The translations under genes and the position numbers were made by a program. From Caldilineaceae bacterium SB0661_bin_34 (GTDB lineage Bacteria; Chloroflexota; Anaerolineae; Caldilineales; Caldilineaceae), in NCBI GenBank assembly GCA_009841145.1, contig VXMJ01000043.1, positions 1 through 64,000 of the forward strand: a stretch of DNA of 64,000 nt, read 5' to 3'. Positions 1 to 8,522 of this stretch are shown piece by piece (the first letter of the stretch is position 1; every line of letters starts with the position of its first letter). The notes under the pieces were generated by a model that was not told the DNA's origin, ran no database searches, and worked only from the letters and a program-made list of their open reading frames with translations.

Positions 1-264
1 CCCTGCGCAACCTCTCACATGTCAAGTAATTCTATTGTAATGGATTGGTATTATATTGATGGCACGCATCATGTTGGCGCACTGAATGCACCATGATAAT
101 GCAAGCGGAAAGTCCCACGAATTGGCAGGCCGGCGGCTGTGGCAGCATCGGCTCCTATCCTTGGTGACGGACATGGCCCAAGCCCTGGACTGGTCGTACT
201 GGCGCCAGTGCCACCACCCTGTGAATTACCACTGCGGTATCGGTGATCTCAGACGCTTTGATGC
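1..264. other. intergenic flank, no gene seen
   Basis: The first ~75 bases are clearly more AT-rich than the rest of the window and may be promoter-like sequence for something to the left. No open frame here has coding character, and no RNA gene is recognised. Confidence 0.4.
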
Positions 265-1080
265 TCATGCACGATGGCTGAAGATCACCGGGTTCAGGTG
301 GGTGGCGACCACCTCCCCCTCGCCGACCCCCGGCAGGAAGTGCTCCGCCTCGTTCACATGGGACGGCCGCACGGACCGCTTGCGGATCCCGTCCTCCATC
401 ATGATGATCGTCATCACACCCCGCATCCGGTCGGTGTTGTTGGGACCTGCCCGGTGAAAAACCCAGCCGCGGTGGAAACTGACGTCGCCCAGTTCGAAGG
501 CGGTCTCCACGACCGGATAGTCCTTGAGGGTGCGCCCGATTCGCTGCTCGCTCTCGTCGCTGATCGACAGGTCGCGGTGTGTGTGGATGTGGTGGCTGCC
601 GCGGCAGAAGGACAGCGGTCCCATCTCGACCGGCGTGTCCTGCAGCGGGATCCAGGCTGTGATGGTGTTGTCGTTGCCCAGAGGCCAGTAGTGCTGGTCC
701 GCATGCCAGGGGGTAAAGCCGCCGCCGGGCTCCTTGAACAGTGCCTGATCGTGGTACATGCGCGTGCCCTCGACCCCCATCAGGTCGGCGGCAATGCGGC
801 CCAGGCGGGGTGCCAGGCACAGGGGCGCGATGCGCTCGTCGCGGCGCCACAGCTGGCCGATCTGCAGAAACGCCTGACCGTAGGTGTTGCGCTCCGCCAG
901 ATCCGGTTGGGAGCGGCCGTACTCCTCCACCACCGCACTGATCAGCGGCGTGAAATAGTCCAGGACCTCATGCGAAAGCACTCCGGGCAGATGGATGAAG
1001 CCGTCCGCCTTGAACCGGTCCTTCTGTTCCGCACCCACGGGGTACTCAGCGACCAACTCCGCCTGAACTGCCGCTCGCAC
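265..1080 (-). CDS. phytanoyl-CoA dioxygenase family protein (PhyH 1)
   Basis: Predicted cytosolic non-haem Fe(II)/2-oxoglutarate-dependent oxygenase of about 271 aa, the usual size for bacterial PhyH proteins. The iron facial triad is visible as H126-A-D128 (in TPWHADQHYW) and a distal His near residue 209 (FHRAGPNN), followed by Arg in NTDRMR, the usual 2-oxoglutarate anchor. I chose the GTG at 1080 because AGGAG lies six bases upstream and the PhyH fold starts right after; the open frame continues upstream, but only as the antisense of the neighbouring ABC gene. It is divergent from the ABC exporter pair. The substrate cannot be read from sequence: bacterial members hydroxylate many small molecules, so a role in phytanate metabolism should not be assumed. 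Confidence 0.85.
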   Translation of the reverse strand: MRAAVQAELVAEYPVGAEQKDRFKADGFIHLPGVLSHEVLDYFTPLISAVVEEYGRSQPDLAERNTYGQAFLQIGQLWRRDERIAPLCLAPRLGRIAADLMGVEGTRMYHDQALFKEPGGGFTPWHADQHYWPLGNDNTITAWIPLQDTPVEMGPLSFCRGSHHIHTHRDLSISDESEQRIGRTLKDYPVVETAFELGDVSFHRGWVFHRAGPNNTDRMRGVMTIIMMEDGIRKRSVRPSHVNEAEHFLPGVGEGEVVATHLNPVIFSHRA

Positions 1081-1220
1081 AGCGAACTCCTGAATTTGTG
1101 AAGACTGATGACAGACTGATTCTATGCCGCGGCCATCCACCGGACGACCAACCGATTCTGGTGTTACAATCGCTACACGGCAATGACAGAACGGAACCGG
1201 TTCGCCGTGTCGGCGAAGCC

Positions 1221-3368
1221 ATGAGCGATTCCCGCAATACTTTCGACGGTGCCAGCCCGAATGGACGGCCACGGCCCGCACAGCCCGATAACGGTGCTCG
1301 CCCACCACAGGTCGGCGTCCCCCGACCGGCTGTAGGCTTCCGACCGGAAGACGCCAACGGTCTCGGTCCCGAATCCGGCGGTCCGCCCCGCGGACGGCGC
1401 GGACCCGGGAGACGTCGCCAGGGTGCCCGCGGCGGAAGACCAAGCCGCGGCGGTCCGGGAGGACCAGGCGGCATGGGAGGTCCTGGCGGTCGGCCGGGCA
1501 TGAACCTGCCGGCCCTCAAACGGGCTCTCGGCTACTCCCTGCACCACAGCCGCTTCATGATGCTGGCCTTGGGCAGCATGCTGGTCGGCACACTGGCCCA
1601 GCTGGCCGTGCCCCAGTTCATCCAAGACATCCTGGACAACGTCACACTGGCTCTGGCCGCCAGCGGCATGGCGGGCCTGGACTCCGCAGGTCTGGACAGC
1701 CTCATGACGGAGAGCGGCTTCACCCTGGAGCAGTTGACCGCCGCCGCCAACAACCCCCTGCAGCCGTTGATCGTCTCCTCGGGCCTAATTCTCTTCTTCT
1801 CAATCGGCCGCGGCGTCTTCGCCTTCCTCCAGGCCTACATGGCCGAGAAGAACGGCCAGTACGCCGCCTATGACTTCCGCAACGAACTGTTCGCCAAGAT
1901 CAGCAGCCTCAGCTTCTCGTACCACGACCGGCAGCGCACCGGCGAGCTGATGGTGCGGGCCACGGACGACGTGGAAAAGGTCCGCCAGTTCATCTCCCAG
2001 GGCCTGCTCATGGCCGGACAGGCCCTGGTCCTGATGGTGGCTTCCCTCTCGATCCTTTTCTACACCAACTGGCGGCTGGCCCTGGTGGTCGTGCCCATCC
2101 TCCCGGTCGCCATGCTGATGTTCATGTTCTTCGGCAGCCGCGTGGGGCCGCTGTTCGCCATGATCCAGCAGCGGCTGTCCCACCTCAATTCAATCCTGCA
2201 AGAGAATGTGGCAGGCCTGCAGGTGGTCAAGTCCTATGTCCGGGAGAAGAGCGAGCAGGCGCGCTTCGGCAAGGTGGCCGAGGAGCACATGCGCAACTCG
2301 ATCCGCGTCTCGCGGTTCATGAGCGTCATGTTCCCCTTCCTCTTTCTGGTGGCCAATCTGGCCATCGTGGCGGTGACCTGGTACGGCGGACGCCTGCTGA
2401 TCTTCGATGAGCTGACCCTCGGCCAGTGGTCGAAGTTCATGCTCTACATCACCTACATCTTCTTCCCCATCGGCCAGTTCGGCTTCATCATCGCCATGGC
2501 CACCCAGGCCTCGGCCTCGGCGGCCCGCGTCTTCGAAATCCTGGACACCGACGTGGAGGTCCGCAACCGCCCCGGCGCGCGGACCCTGGACACCGTGCAG
2601 GGCATGGTGGAGTTCCGCAACGTCACCTTCCGCTATTTCGAAGGCAGCGAACCGGTTCTCAACGACGTCTCCTTCGGTGTCATGCCCGGCGAAACCGTCG
2701 CCATCCTGGGTGCCACCGGCAGCGGCAAGTCCACCATCATCAACCTGCTGCCGCGCTTCTACGACGTGTCGGACGGCGCCATCCTGATCGACGGCATGGA
2801 CATCCGCGACGCCACACTGGACTCCCTGCGCAGCCAGATCGGCATCGTACTCCAGGAGACGGTGCTGTTCAGCGGCACAATCCGCGACAACATCGCCTTC
2901 GGCCGCCCCGAGGCCACGGACATCGAGGTGGAGGCCGTGGCCCGCGATGCCGCCATCCACGACTTCATCGTCAGCCAGCCCAACGGCTACCGGACCGATG
3001 TCGGCGAACGCGGTTCCACCCTGTCCGGCGGCCAGAAGCAGCGCGTGGCCATCGCCCGGGCACTCCTGCTCCAGCCCCGCATCCTGATCCTGGACGACTC
3101 CACCAGCAGCGTCGATCTCCAGACCGAGCAGCGCATCCAGCAGGCCCTTGACCGTCTGATGGAACAGCGCACCAGCTTCGTGATCGCCCAGCGCATCAGC
3201 ACCGTGCGCAACGCCGACCGCATCCTGATCCTGGAAAACGGCCGCCTGGCCGCCACCGGCACGCACGAAACCCTGATGGAATCCAACGAACTCTACGCCG
3301 ATATCTTCTCCAGCCAGTTGGTGGACGACAGCGCCGCCCTGGCAGAGGCGCAGGCGGGATGGGCATGA
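1221..3368 (+). CDS. ABC exporter half-transporter, degenerate-site subunit
   Basis: Membrane-bound ABC exporter half (about 715 aa) with an N-terminal transmembrane domain and a C-terminal nucleotide-binding domain. The first ~95 residues are a low-complexity Pro/Gly/Arg-rich tail ending in GGPGGRPG repeats. Walker A is GATGSGKST (about residues 497-505), the signature is the canonical LSGGQ (about 600), and Walker B reads LILDDSTSSVD, with Asp where the catalytic Glu normally sits. The switch His is Gln (VIAQRIST). This combination is characteristic of the degenerate-site partner in heterodimeric exporters of the TM287/288 and BmrCD type. The start at 1221 leaves the Pro/Gly tail in the protein; an internal Met at about 1500 is the main alternative. 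The second subunit follows 36 bases downstream. Substrate unknown (multidrug or lipid in relatives). Confidence 0.92.
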   Translation: MSDSRNTFDGASPNGRPRPAQPDNGARPPQVGVPRPAVGFRPEDANGLGPESGGPPRGRRGPGRRRQGARGGRPSRGGPGGPGGMGGPGGRPGMNLPALKRALGYSLHHSRFMMLALGSMLVGTLAQLAVPQFIQDILDNVTLALAASGMAGLDSAGLDSLMTESGFTLEQLTAAANNPLQPLIVSSGLILFFSIGRGVFAFLQAYMAEKNGQYAAYDFRNELFAKISSLSFSYHDRQRTGELMVRATDDVEKVRQFISQGLLMAGQALVLMVASLSILFYTNWRLALVVVPILPVAMLMFMFFGSRVGPLFAMIQQRLSHLNSILQENVAGLQVVKSYVREKSEQARFGKVAEEHMRNSIRVSRFMSVMFPFLFLVANLAIVAVTWYGGRLLIFDELTLGQWSKFMLYITYIFFPIGQFGFIIAMATQASASAARVFEILDTDVEVRNRPGARTLDTVQGMVEFRNVTFRYFEGSEPVLNDVSFGVMPGETVAILGATGSGKSTIINLLPRFYDVSDGAILIDGMDIRDATLDSLRSQIGIVLQETVLFSGTIRDNIAFGRPEATDIEVEAVARDAAIHDFIVSQPNGYRTDVGERGSTLSGGQKQRVAIARALLLQPRILILDDSTSSVDLQTEQRIQQALDRLMEQRTSFVIAQRISTVRNADRILILENGRLAATGTHETLMESNELYADIFSSQLVDDSAALAEAQAGWA

Positions 3369-3404
3369 GACGGCCGGTACGCGCCGGCGAAAAGGCGGCT
3401 AGCC

Positions 3405-5312
3405 ATGTTTGACGGCGGCAGGTTCATGATGGACCGGGAGGTATCCCGGGCCCAGTCCGTACCGCAGACTCTCAGGCGGCTGGGCGGCATGTTCGCCCCC
3501 TACTGGCCGTGGATGATCCTGGTGATGGTCCTGGTCCTGATAGTGGCCGGCTCCCAGGTCTACACGGCCGTCCTGTTGGGACAAGCCATTGATTGCTATG
3601 TGAATCCGGCGTTGCTCAGTGGTTCGGGGACCGTGGGCGACGCCGCGGGCGCCAACTGCTGGTTTGAACGAGCCGACACCCAGGGCTGGGGCGTGCCTGC
3701 GCTGCTCGCGGGCCTGACCCGCCTGATGCTCATCACGACCGCCATCTACATTGCCTCGGCCGCCTCGCGCTCCGTGTCCTTCTACATGATGTCTGCGGTG
3801 GGCAACCGCGTGGTGCGCCAAATTAGGGTTTCGCTGTTCAGGCGGATCCATTCGCTCACGCTCGGCTACTTCAACCGCCACGAAGCCGGCGATGTCATGA
3901 GTCGGCTCACCAACGACTTGGACACGCTGCAGCAGAGCATCAACTTCATGATGATTTCGGTGCTGCTGGCGGTGGTTACGGTGGTCTGGATCCTCGTCCA
4001 GATGCTCATCATCAACTACGTCTACGGGTTGATTTCCATGGCCCTGATCCCGGTCATGTACCTAGTGACAAACTGGCTGTCCAGCTTGGCCCGGCGCGAG
4101 TTCCGCAAGGCCCGCCGGGAAATCGGCAACATCAACGCCGACCTGCAGGAGAATATTTCCGGGGTGCGCGAGATGCAGGCCTTCGTACGGGAGGGAGCCT
4201 CGTCGGAGTCCTTCCGGGAGGTGAACGCGGCCAACCGCGACGCCAACATCTCCGCCGTGAGCTACACCTCCGCGCTCAGTCCCACCCTGGAGGCCTTCGG
4301 CTTCCTGGGCCTGACCGTGGCCACACTGGCCGGCGGCATCCTCCTACTCAACGGCGGCACGCTGGGGGGCCAGGCCGTGACCCTCGGCCTGGTCATCACC
4401 TACATCAACCTGGTGCAGCGCCTCAACCAGCCGATCGGCCAAATCGCGGTCATGTGGACCAATGTGCAGAGTGCCATCGCCGGGTCGGAGCGCATCTTCG
4501 AGCTGCTGGACGAGGAACCGGAGATCCAGGATCCGCCCCAGCCCGTGGCCATGGACCGCCTCAAGGGGCGGGTGGAGTTCCACCACGTTAGCTTCCACTA
4601 CAACTCCGACGAGCCCGTGCTGGACCGGGTTTCCCTAATCGCCCGGCCGGGCGAGACCGTCGCGATTGTGGGTCCGACCGGAGCCGGAAAGACCACTATC
4701 CTCAACCTGATTCCCCGTTTCTACGACCCCATTTCCGGTTCCGTCAAGATCGACGGCGTCGATGTCCGGCAGATGCGCCGGTCCGATCTGCGCAGCCATG
4801 TCGGCATGGTGTTGCAGGACACCTTCCTGTTCAACGACACCATCATGAACAACATCCGCTTCAGCCGTGAGGGTGCCACCGACGCGGAGGTGCGCGGCGT
4901 GGCAGAACTGTCCTACGCGGACGAATTCATCCGACGCCTGGAGGACGGCTACGAGACGGTGCTGGGCGAGCGCGGCAGCGGCCTGAGCCAAGGCCAGCGC
5001 CAACTGCTCTCCATCACCCGGGCCATCCTGGCCGATCCCCGCATCCTGATCCTGGACGAGGCCACCTCCTCGGTGGACACCCGCACCGAGTTGCTGATCC
5101 AGGAGGCGCTGGAGGCACTGATGCGCGGACGCACCAGCTTCGTGGTGGCCCACCGGCTCTCCACCATCCGCAACGCGGATCAAGTCCTCATGATGCAGGA
5201 CGGCCGCATCGTGGAACGGGGCACCCACACGGAGCTACTGGCCATGGGCGGTGCCTACCACGCGCTCTACATGAGCCAGTACCAGGCACTGGAGGACGAA
5301 GTTCCGGCCTGA
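3405..5312 (+). CDS. ABC exporter half-transporter, consensus-site subunit
   Basis: Partner of the preceding gene (635 aa), with a transmembrane domain then a nucleotide-binding domain. Walker A is GPTGAGKTT (about 423-431), Walker B is LILDEATSSVD with the catalytic Glu present, and the switch His is present (VVAHRLST). Its signature is LSQGQ instead of LSGGQ. In a heterodimer, the LSQGQ of this subunit faces the Asp-containing Walker B of the first subunit, so one ATP site is degenerate and the other is consensus; this is the known TM287/288 arrangement. A hydrophilic insert between the first two membrane segments (about residues 65-95) holds two cysteines. The start at 3405 is the first ATG; a second in-frame ATG pair follows at 3426. 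Confidence 0.93.
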   Translation: MFDGGRFMMDREVSRAQSVPQTLRRLGGMFAPYWPWMILVMVLVLIVAGSQVYTAVLLGQAIDCYVNPALLSGSGTVGDAAGANCWFERADTQGWGVPALLAGLTRLMLITTAIYIASAASRSVSFYMMSAVGNRVVRQIRVSLFRRIHSLTLGYFNRHEAGDVMSRLTNDLDTLQQSINFMMISVLLAVVTVVWILVQMLIINYVYGLISMALIPVMYLVTNWLSSLARREFRKARREIGNINADLQENISGVREMQAFVREGASSESFREVNAANRDANISAVSYTSALSPTLEAFGFLGLTVATLAGGILLLNGGTLGGQAVTLGLVITYINLVQRLNQPIGQIAVMWTNVQSAIAGSERIFELLDEEPEIQDPPQPVAMDRLKGRVEFHHVSFHYNSDEPVLDRVSLIARPGETVAIVGPTGAGKTTILNLIPRFYDPISGSVKIDGVDVRQMRRSDLRSHVGMVLQDTFLFNDTIMNNIRFSREGATDAEVRGVAELSYADEFIRRLEDGYETVLGERGSGLSQGQRQLLSITRAILADPRILILDEATSSVDTRTELLIQEALEALMRGRTSFVVAHRLSTIRNADQVLMMQDGRIVERGTHTELLAMGGAYHALYMSQYQALEDEVPA

Positions 5313-5392
5313 GTCCAGAACCACAACACTTGCCAGTCTCTTCTCATCAAACCCGCTACCACACGTATCAGCCCATAGGGCCCCGAACACAA

Positions 5393-6484
5393 ATGCGTTA
5401 TCTGGAGACCTTGACCGTCAAGGGTTTCCTCTCAATCCGAAACAAGACGCTTAACCTCGCTCGCCTAAACGTCCTTATCGGCGCAAACGGGGCGGGAAAG
5501 TCAAACCTGTTTCAGGTCTTTCACCTGTTGCAAAACATAGCCGCAGGCAAGTTGCAACTATACATAGGCAAGAAAGGCGGCGCGGACCAGATCTTGCATT
5601 ACGGATCGCGACAGACGACTGCCCTCGAGGTCAACCTGGTTTTCAAGGAAGGATCTCATGTCAACAAATACATGGTGCGGTTGGTGCCTACAGACAGGGA
5701 CACCCTGGTATTCGAAAAGGAGGCCGTAATATTCCAAAACACACAGGAGTTCCAAACCCCCGTCAAACAATCTTTCGGATCGGGCCACGCAGAATCACAA
5801 CTGAATGATGCCAGCCGCGTCATTTCGAAGTGGCTAAGGACCCGCTTGAACAACATACATGTCTATCAGTTCAATGACACCGGCCCAACTTCCCGCATCC
5901 GGAAATCATGCGACATTGAAGACAACCGAACGCTGCACCATGACGGTAGAAACCTGAGCGCTTACCTGTACCTTCTGGAACAGAACTTTCCTTCCAATTT
6001 CAAACGCATCGAGCGCGCTGTGCGTCGCATTGCACCGTTCTTCGACACATTCTGTCTTGGTCCGTCGCGCCTCAACCCCAAAGTGATCCAGCTTGAGTGG
6101 ACGGACATCCACAACGAAACACATTTCGGTGCCTCCGCGCTGCCTGACGGACTGTTGCGTTTCATTTGCCTGGCCACCGTGCTCAATCAACCCCATCTGC
6201 CGGCACTCGTAGTCCTGGACGAACCGGAACTCGGCTTGCATCCAGCCGCCATCACGTACTTGGCCGAGCTGTTGCGAACGCGCGCCCAAGAGTGCCAAAT
6301 CCTGGCTGCAACCCAGTCGGTTACATTGGTGAACCAACTAGAGCCTGACAACGTATGGGTGACCGATAGAGAGGGTGGTGAAAGCACCTTCAAACACCTT
6401 GCGGATGAAAACCTTGATCCGTGGCTGGAAGCCTACGCCATTGGCGACATTTGGGAGAAAAATTTAATTGGTGGACGGCCTTGA
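5393..6484 (+). CDS. AAA/SMC-like ATPase (AAA_21 type), candidate defence ATPase
   Basis: RecF/OLD-like ATPase of about 363 aa. It begins with the typical 'LETLTVKGFLSIRN' strand and has Walker A G-A-N-G-A-G-K36-S-N close to the N-terminus. Near residue 275 comes an ABC-type Walker B with the following histidine (VVLDEPELGLHP), then the ATQS segment. The start at 5393 places the Walker motif at the spacing usual for this family; the open frame extends upstream to 5330 without homology. The stop is three bases before the ATG of the DUF4276 gene, so the two are almost certainly co-translated. Base composition is visibly more AT-rich than the flanking ABC genes, suggesting acquisition. Family members occur in two-gene anti-phage or plasmid-control modules; that function is inferred here. 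Confidence 0.88.
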   Translation: MRYLETLTVKGFLSIRNKTLNLARLNVLIGANGAGKSNLFQVFHLLQNIAAGKLQLYIGKKGGADQILHYGSRQTTALEVNLVFKEGSHVNKYMVRLVPTDRDTLVFEKEAVIFQNTQEFQTPVKQSFGSGHAESQLNDASRVISKWLRTRLNNIHVYQFNDTGPTSRIRKSCDIEDNRTLHHDGRNLSAYLYLLEQNFPSNFKRIERAVRRIAPFFDTFCLGPSRLNPKVIQLEWTDIHNETHFGASALPDGLLRFICLATVLNQPHLPALVVLDEPELGLHPAAITYLAELLRTRAQECQILAATQSVTLVNQLEPDNVWVTDREGGESTFKHLADENLDPWLEAYAIGDIWEKNLIGGRP

Positions 6485-6487
6485 ATT

Positions 6488-7153
6488 ATGAAACGGGTGC
6501 TGATTCTGGTTGAAGGACAGACTGAGGAACAGTTCATCAAGACCGTCCTGGCACCTTACTTGTGGCAATATCAAGTGATCATGATTCCCACCGTCATCAC
6601 CACCAAGCGAGTACTTTCCGGCAGTGACCACAAGGGCGGACTTCTCCGGTTTAGGCACCTGAGGCAGGATTTGCAGCGACTGTTTGGTGATTCGAATGCC
6701 GTGTTGTTTACCACTTTCATCGACTACTACGGCCTCCCTTCCGATTTCCCCGGGATAGTGGCGGTCACTTCTCCGGATCCATACAAGCACGTCGCATATC
6801 TCGAACAAACACTTGGTGAAACTTTCAACAATCACCGATTTCTTCCATTTATCATGCTCCACGAATTCGAGGCGTTTTGCTTTGTTGATCCTTACTTGAC
6901 GGCTACAATCATGGACTCTGTGGAAAAGGCTGCCGACCTGAGTTCAGCTTGCCGCGATGCCTCTGGCCCTGAGAAAATCAACCAAGGTTCAGATTCTCAT
7001 CCCTCACACAAAATTGAGGCTGTGTTTCCTCATTACAACAAAGTCATTGACGGGGTTGACATCGCGGCATCGATCGGATTGGACAAAATACGTTCAGCGT
7101 GTCCTCATTTCAATCGTTGGCTGGATCAAGTCGTTGACCATGCTACAGGTTAA
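6488..7153 (+). CDS. DUF4276 family protein, TOPRIM-like candidate effector
   Basis: 221 aa protein with the hallmarks of DUF4276: an N-terminal strand ending in VEGQTEEQF (acidic E9 in a TOPRIM-like position), an FIDYYGLPSDFPG segment (D79, D86) and LHEFEAF (H125, E128). The acidic residues are arranged as in metal-dependent TOPRIM-type nucleases, so a nuclease effector role is plausible but not proven. It starts three bases after the stop of the AAA ATPase, and the pair resembles ATPase + TOPRIM/RloB-type modules such as AbiL, RloAB or PARIS without being assignable to one of them by eye. The C-terminal part ends normally at TAA with no sign of truncation. Confidence 0.85.
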   Translation: MKRVLILVEGQTEEQFIKTVLAPYLWQYQVIMIPTVITTKRVLSGSDHKGGLLRFRHLRQDLQRLFGDSNAVLFTTFIDYYGLPSDFPGIVAVTSPDPYKHVAYLEQTLGETFNNHRFLPFIMLHEFEAFCFVDPYLTATIMDSVEKAADLSSACRDASGPEKINQGSDSHPSHKIEAVFPHYNKVIDGVDIAASIGLDKIRSACPHFNRWLDQVVDHATG

Positions 7154-7956
7154 TAGCACTTCAGAATCTGGAGTGTGACAGTGGCTGCATGGAAATCGAA
7201 GGCAAAGTTAGTTGTTTGGACACAAGTGCAGGAGAGTGGAGCCGGTAGATTGTACCGGTCTCTGGGCTGCAGGAGCCGAAGTGCCGACAGACCACGGAGA
7301 GGAGTGCCCGACTTCGGTCTGGATGGAACAAGCCGGGACATCGCTCGCTCAATATTGGTTTGGCCCACCGTTGGGGATAGTGACTAGACTGGGAGACTGT
7401 TGTCGTCCTTGGGGTCCATAGTCCGATATTGTGAAGAGACAGCGATTCAACTGACTTGGCAAAGGCGCTGTCGTCCTCCAGCCGCTGCGTCAGATAAGGT
7501 TTGAAGCAGTATCCAGCCGTGGCGCTCTTGGATGCCAGTGCGGCTTCGGTTGGTCCAGGATCGAACGGCCCTGCTTGCGCGCAGTGTCAGCCAAATCCCG
7601 CATGCGGATGACGATGGGCCCGATCTACGTATGGAAGCTATGGGAGACCTTCATCGTCAACTTGGCCTCCCTTGGGGCCGCCACAGCAGAGACATAGCCT
7701 CGACGCTGCACATCCAATGCGTGGTGCCAACCATCCTCAACCACCCCGGACTTGAGTAGCAATGGGTATTCTGCGGGTGAGCCGCATGGCTTGACCGTTG
7801 CGGCGGCCCCGAGCGTTCAATCGGCAGGTTCCGGACCGCCTCCGGAAGGCGGTTGAGTAAAATGACGGGCCACCCGGGTCGGACGCGGGCCTGGTTTCAG
7901 TTCCTCGACACCGACACTGGATGGACCCTGGGCATTCACAGGATAAGGCACATTCT
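7154..7956. other. 800-bp gap without a convincing gene
   Basis: Several short open frames overlap on both strands here, but none shows a recognisable fold, a ribosome site or a consistent reading frame. The stretch between the AAA/DUF4276 cassette and ferritin could be decayed mobile DNA; no terminal repeats were found by eye. The last ~50 bases carry the ferritin leader, with an AGGATAAGG ribosome-binding region. Confidence 0.4.
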
Positions 7957-8433
7957 ATGCAGGACATCGTCAACACCCACATCCACCGGGAGTTGGAATC
8001 CGCCTACCACTACCGGATGCTGTCCGCGCTGGCGGACTTCGAGGATTTCCCCGGGTTTGCCCACTGGTTCGAAGTGCAGCGCCAGGAAGAGGAGGCACAT
8101 GCCCAGAAGCTGATCGACTTCCAGTTGTCGCAGCGGGCCTACATCGAATTTGCGGACCTGATGGTGGAAACGCCGGCGGCACGCCACCCGCGGGATCTGA
8201 TGGGCTCGGCGCTGGCCTACGAGGAGGCCCTGCAGACCTTTATTCACGCACAGGCCCGCAAAGCCGACGAAATCCCCCTGGAACCCTACCGGGAACTGCT
8301 GGACTGGTTCATTGCCGAACAAGTCGAAGAAGTGGAGCAGTGCAAGCGGATCCTGGCGGATATCCGCCGGATCGGCGAGGACTTCACCGGGCTGCTGATC
8401 CTGGACCGCGAATTGGGGGAACGGGCCGCATAA
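7957..8433 (+). CDS. ferritin-like iron storage protein
   Basis: 158 aa all-helical protein with the bacterial non-haem ferritin pattern. The N-terminal helix reads IHRELESAYHYRML, followed by EEEAHAQKLIDF, which supplies the E-x-x-H di-iron ligands, and a later helix contains EQVEEVEQ. It would oxidise Fe(II) and store it as a mineral in the cytoplasm. The start at 7957 (MQDIVNTHIHRE) has AGGATAAGG upstream and fits ferritin N-termini; the open frame reaches back to 7921 without homology. It is convergent with the ferric-iron ABC operon, so uptake and storage genes sit side by side. The protein is slightly shorter than typical Ftn (~165 aa). Confidence 0.9.
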   Translation: MQDIVNTHIHRELESAYHYRMLSALADFEDFPGFAHWFEVQRQEEEAHAQKLIDFQLSQRAYIEFADLMVETPAARHPRDLMGSALAYEEALQTFIHAQARKADEIPLEPYRELLDWFIAEQVEEVEQCKRILADIRRIGEDFTGLLILDRELGERAA

Positions 8434-8522
8434 CGAGTACCGGAATCGTCAGTCGGAGTCCGGAGACCGGCTGTGATCGAGAGGCGGATGTCAGCCCTGC
8501 GCTTGGGCTGTCTGTCGCCGGG

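Noticed and set aside
7154-7956. Short frames that might be a transposase relic
   Set aside because: No motif, no terminal repeat and no stable frame could be read; kept only as an unexplained gap.
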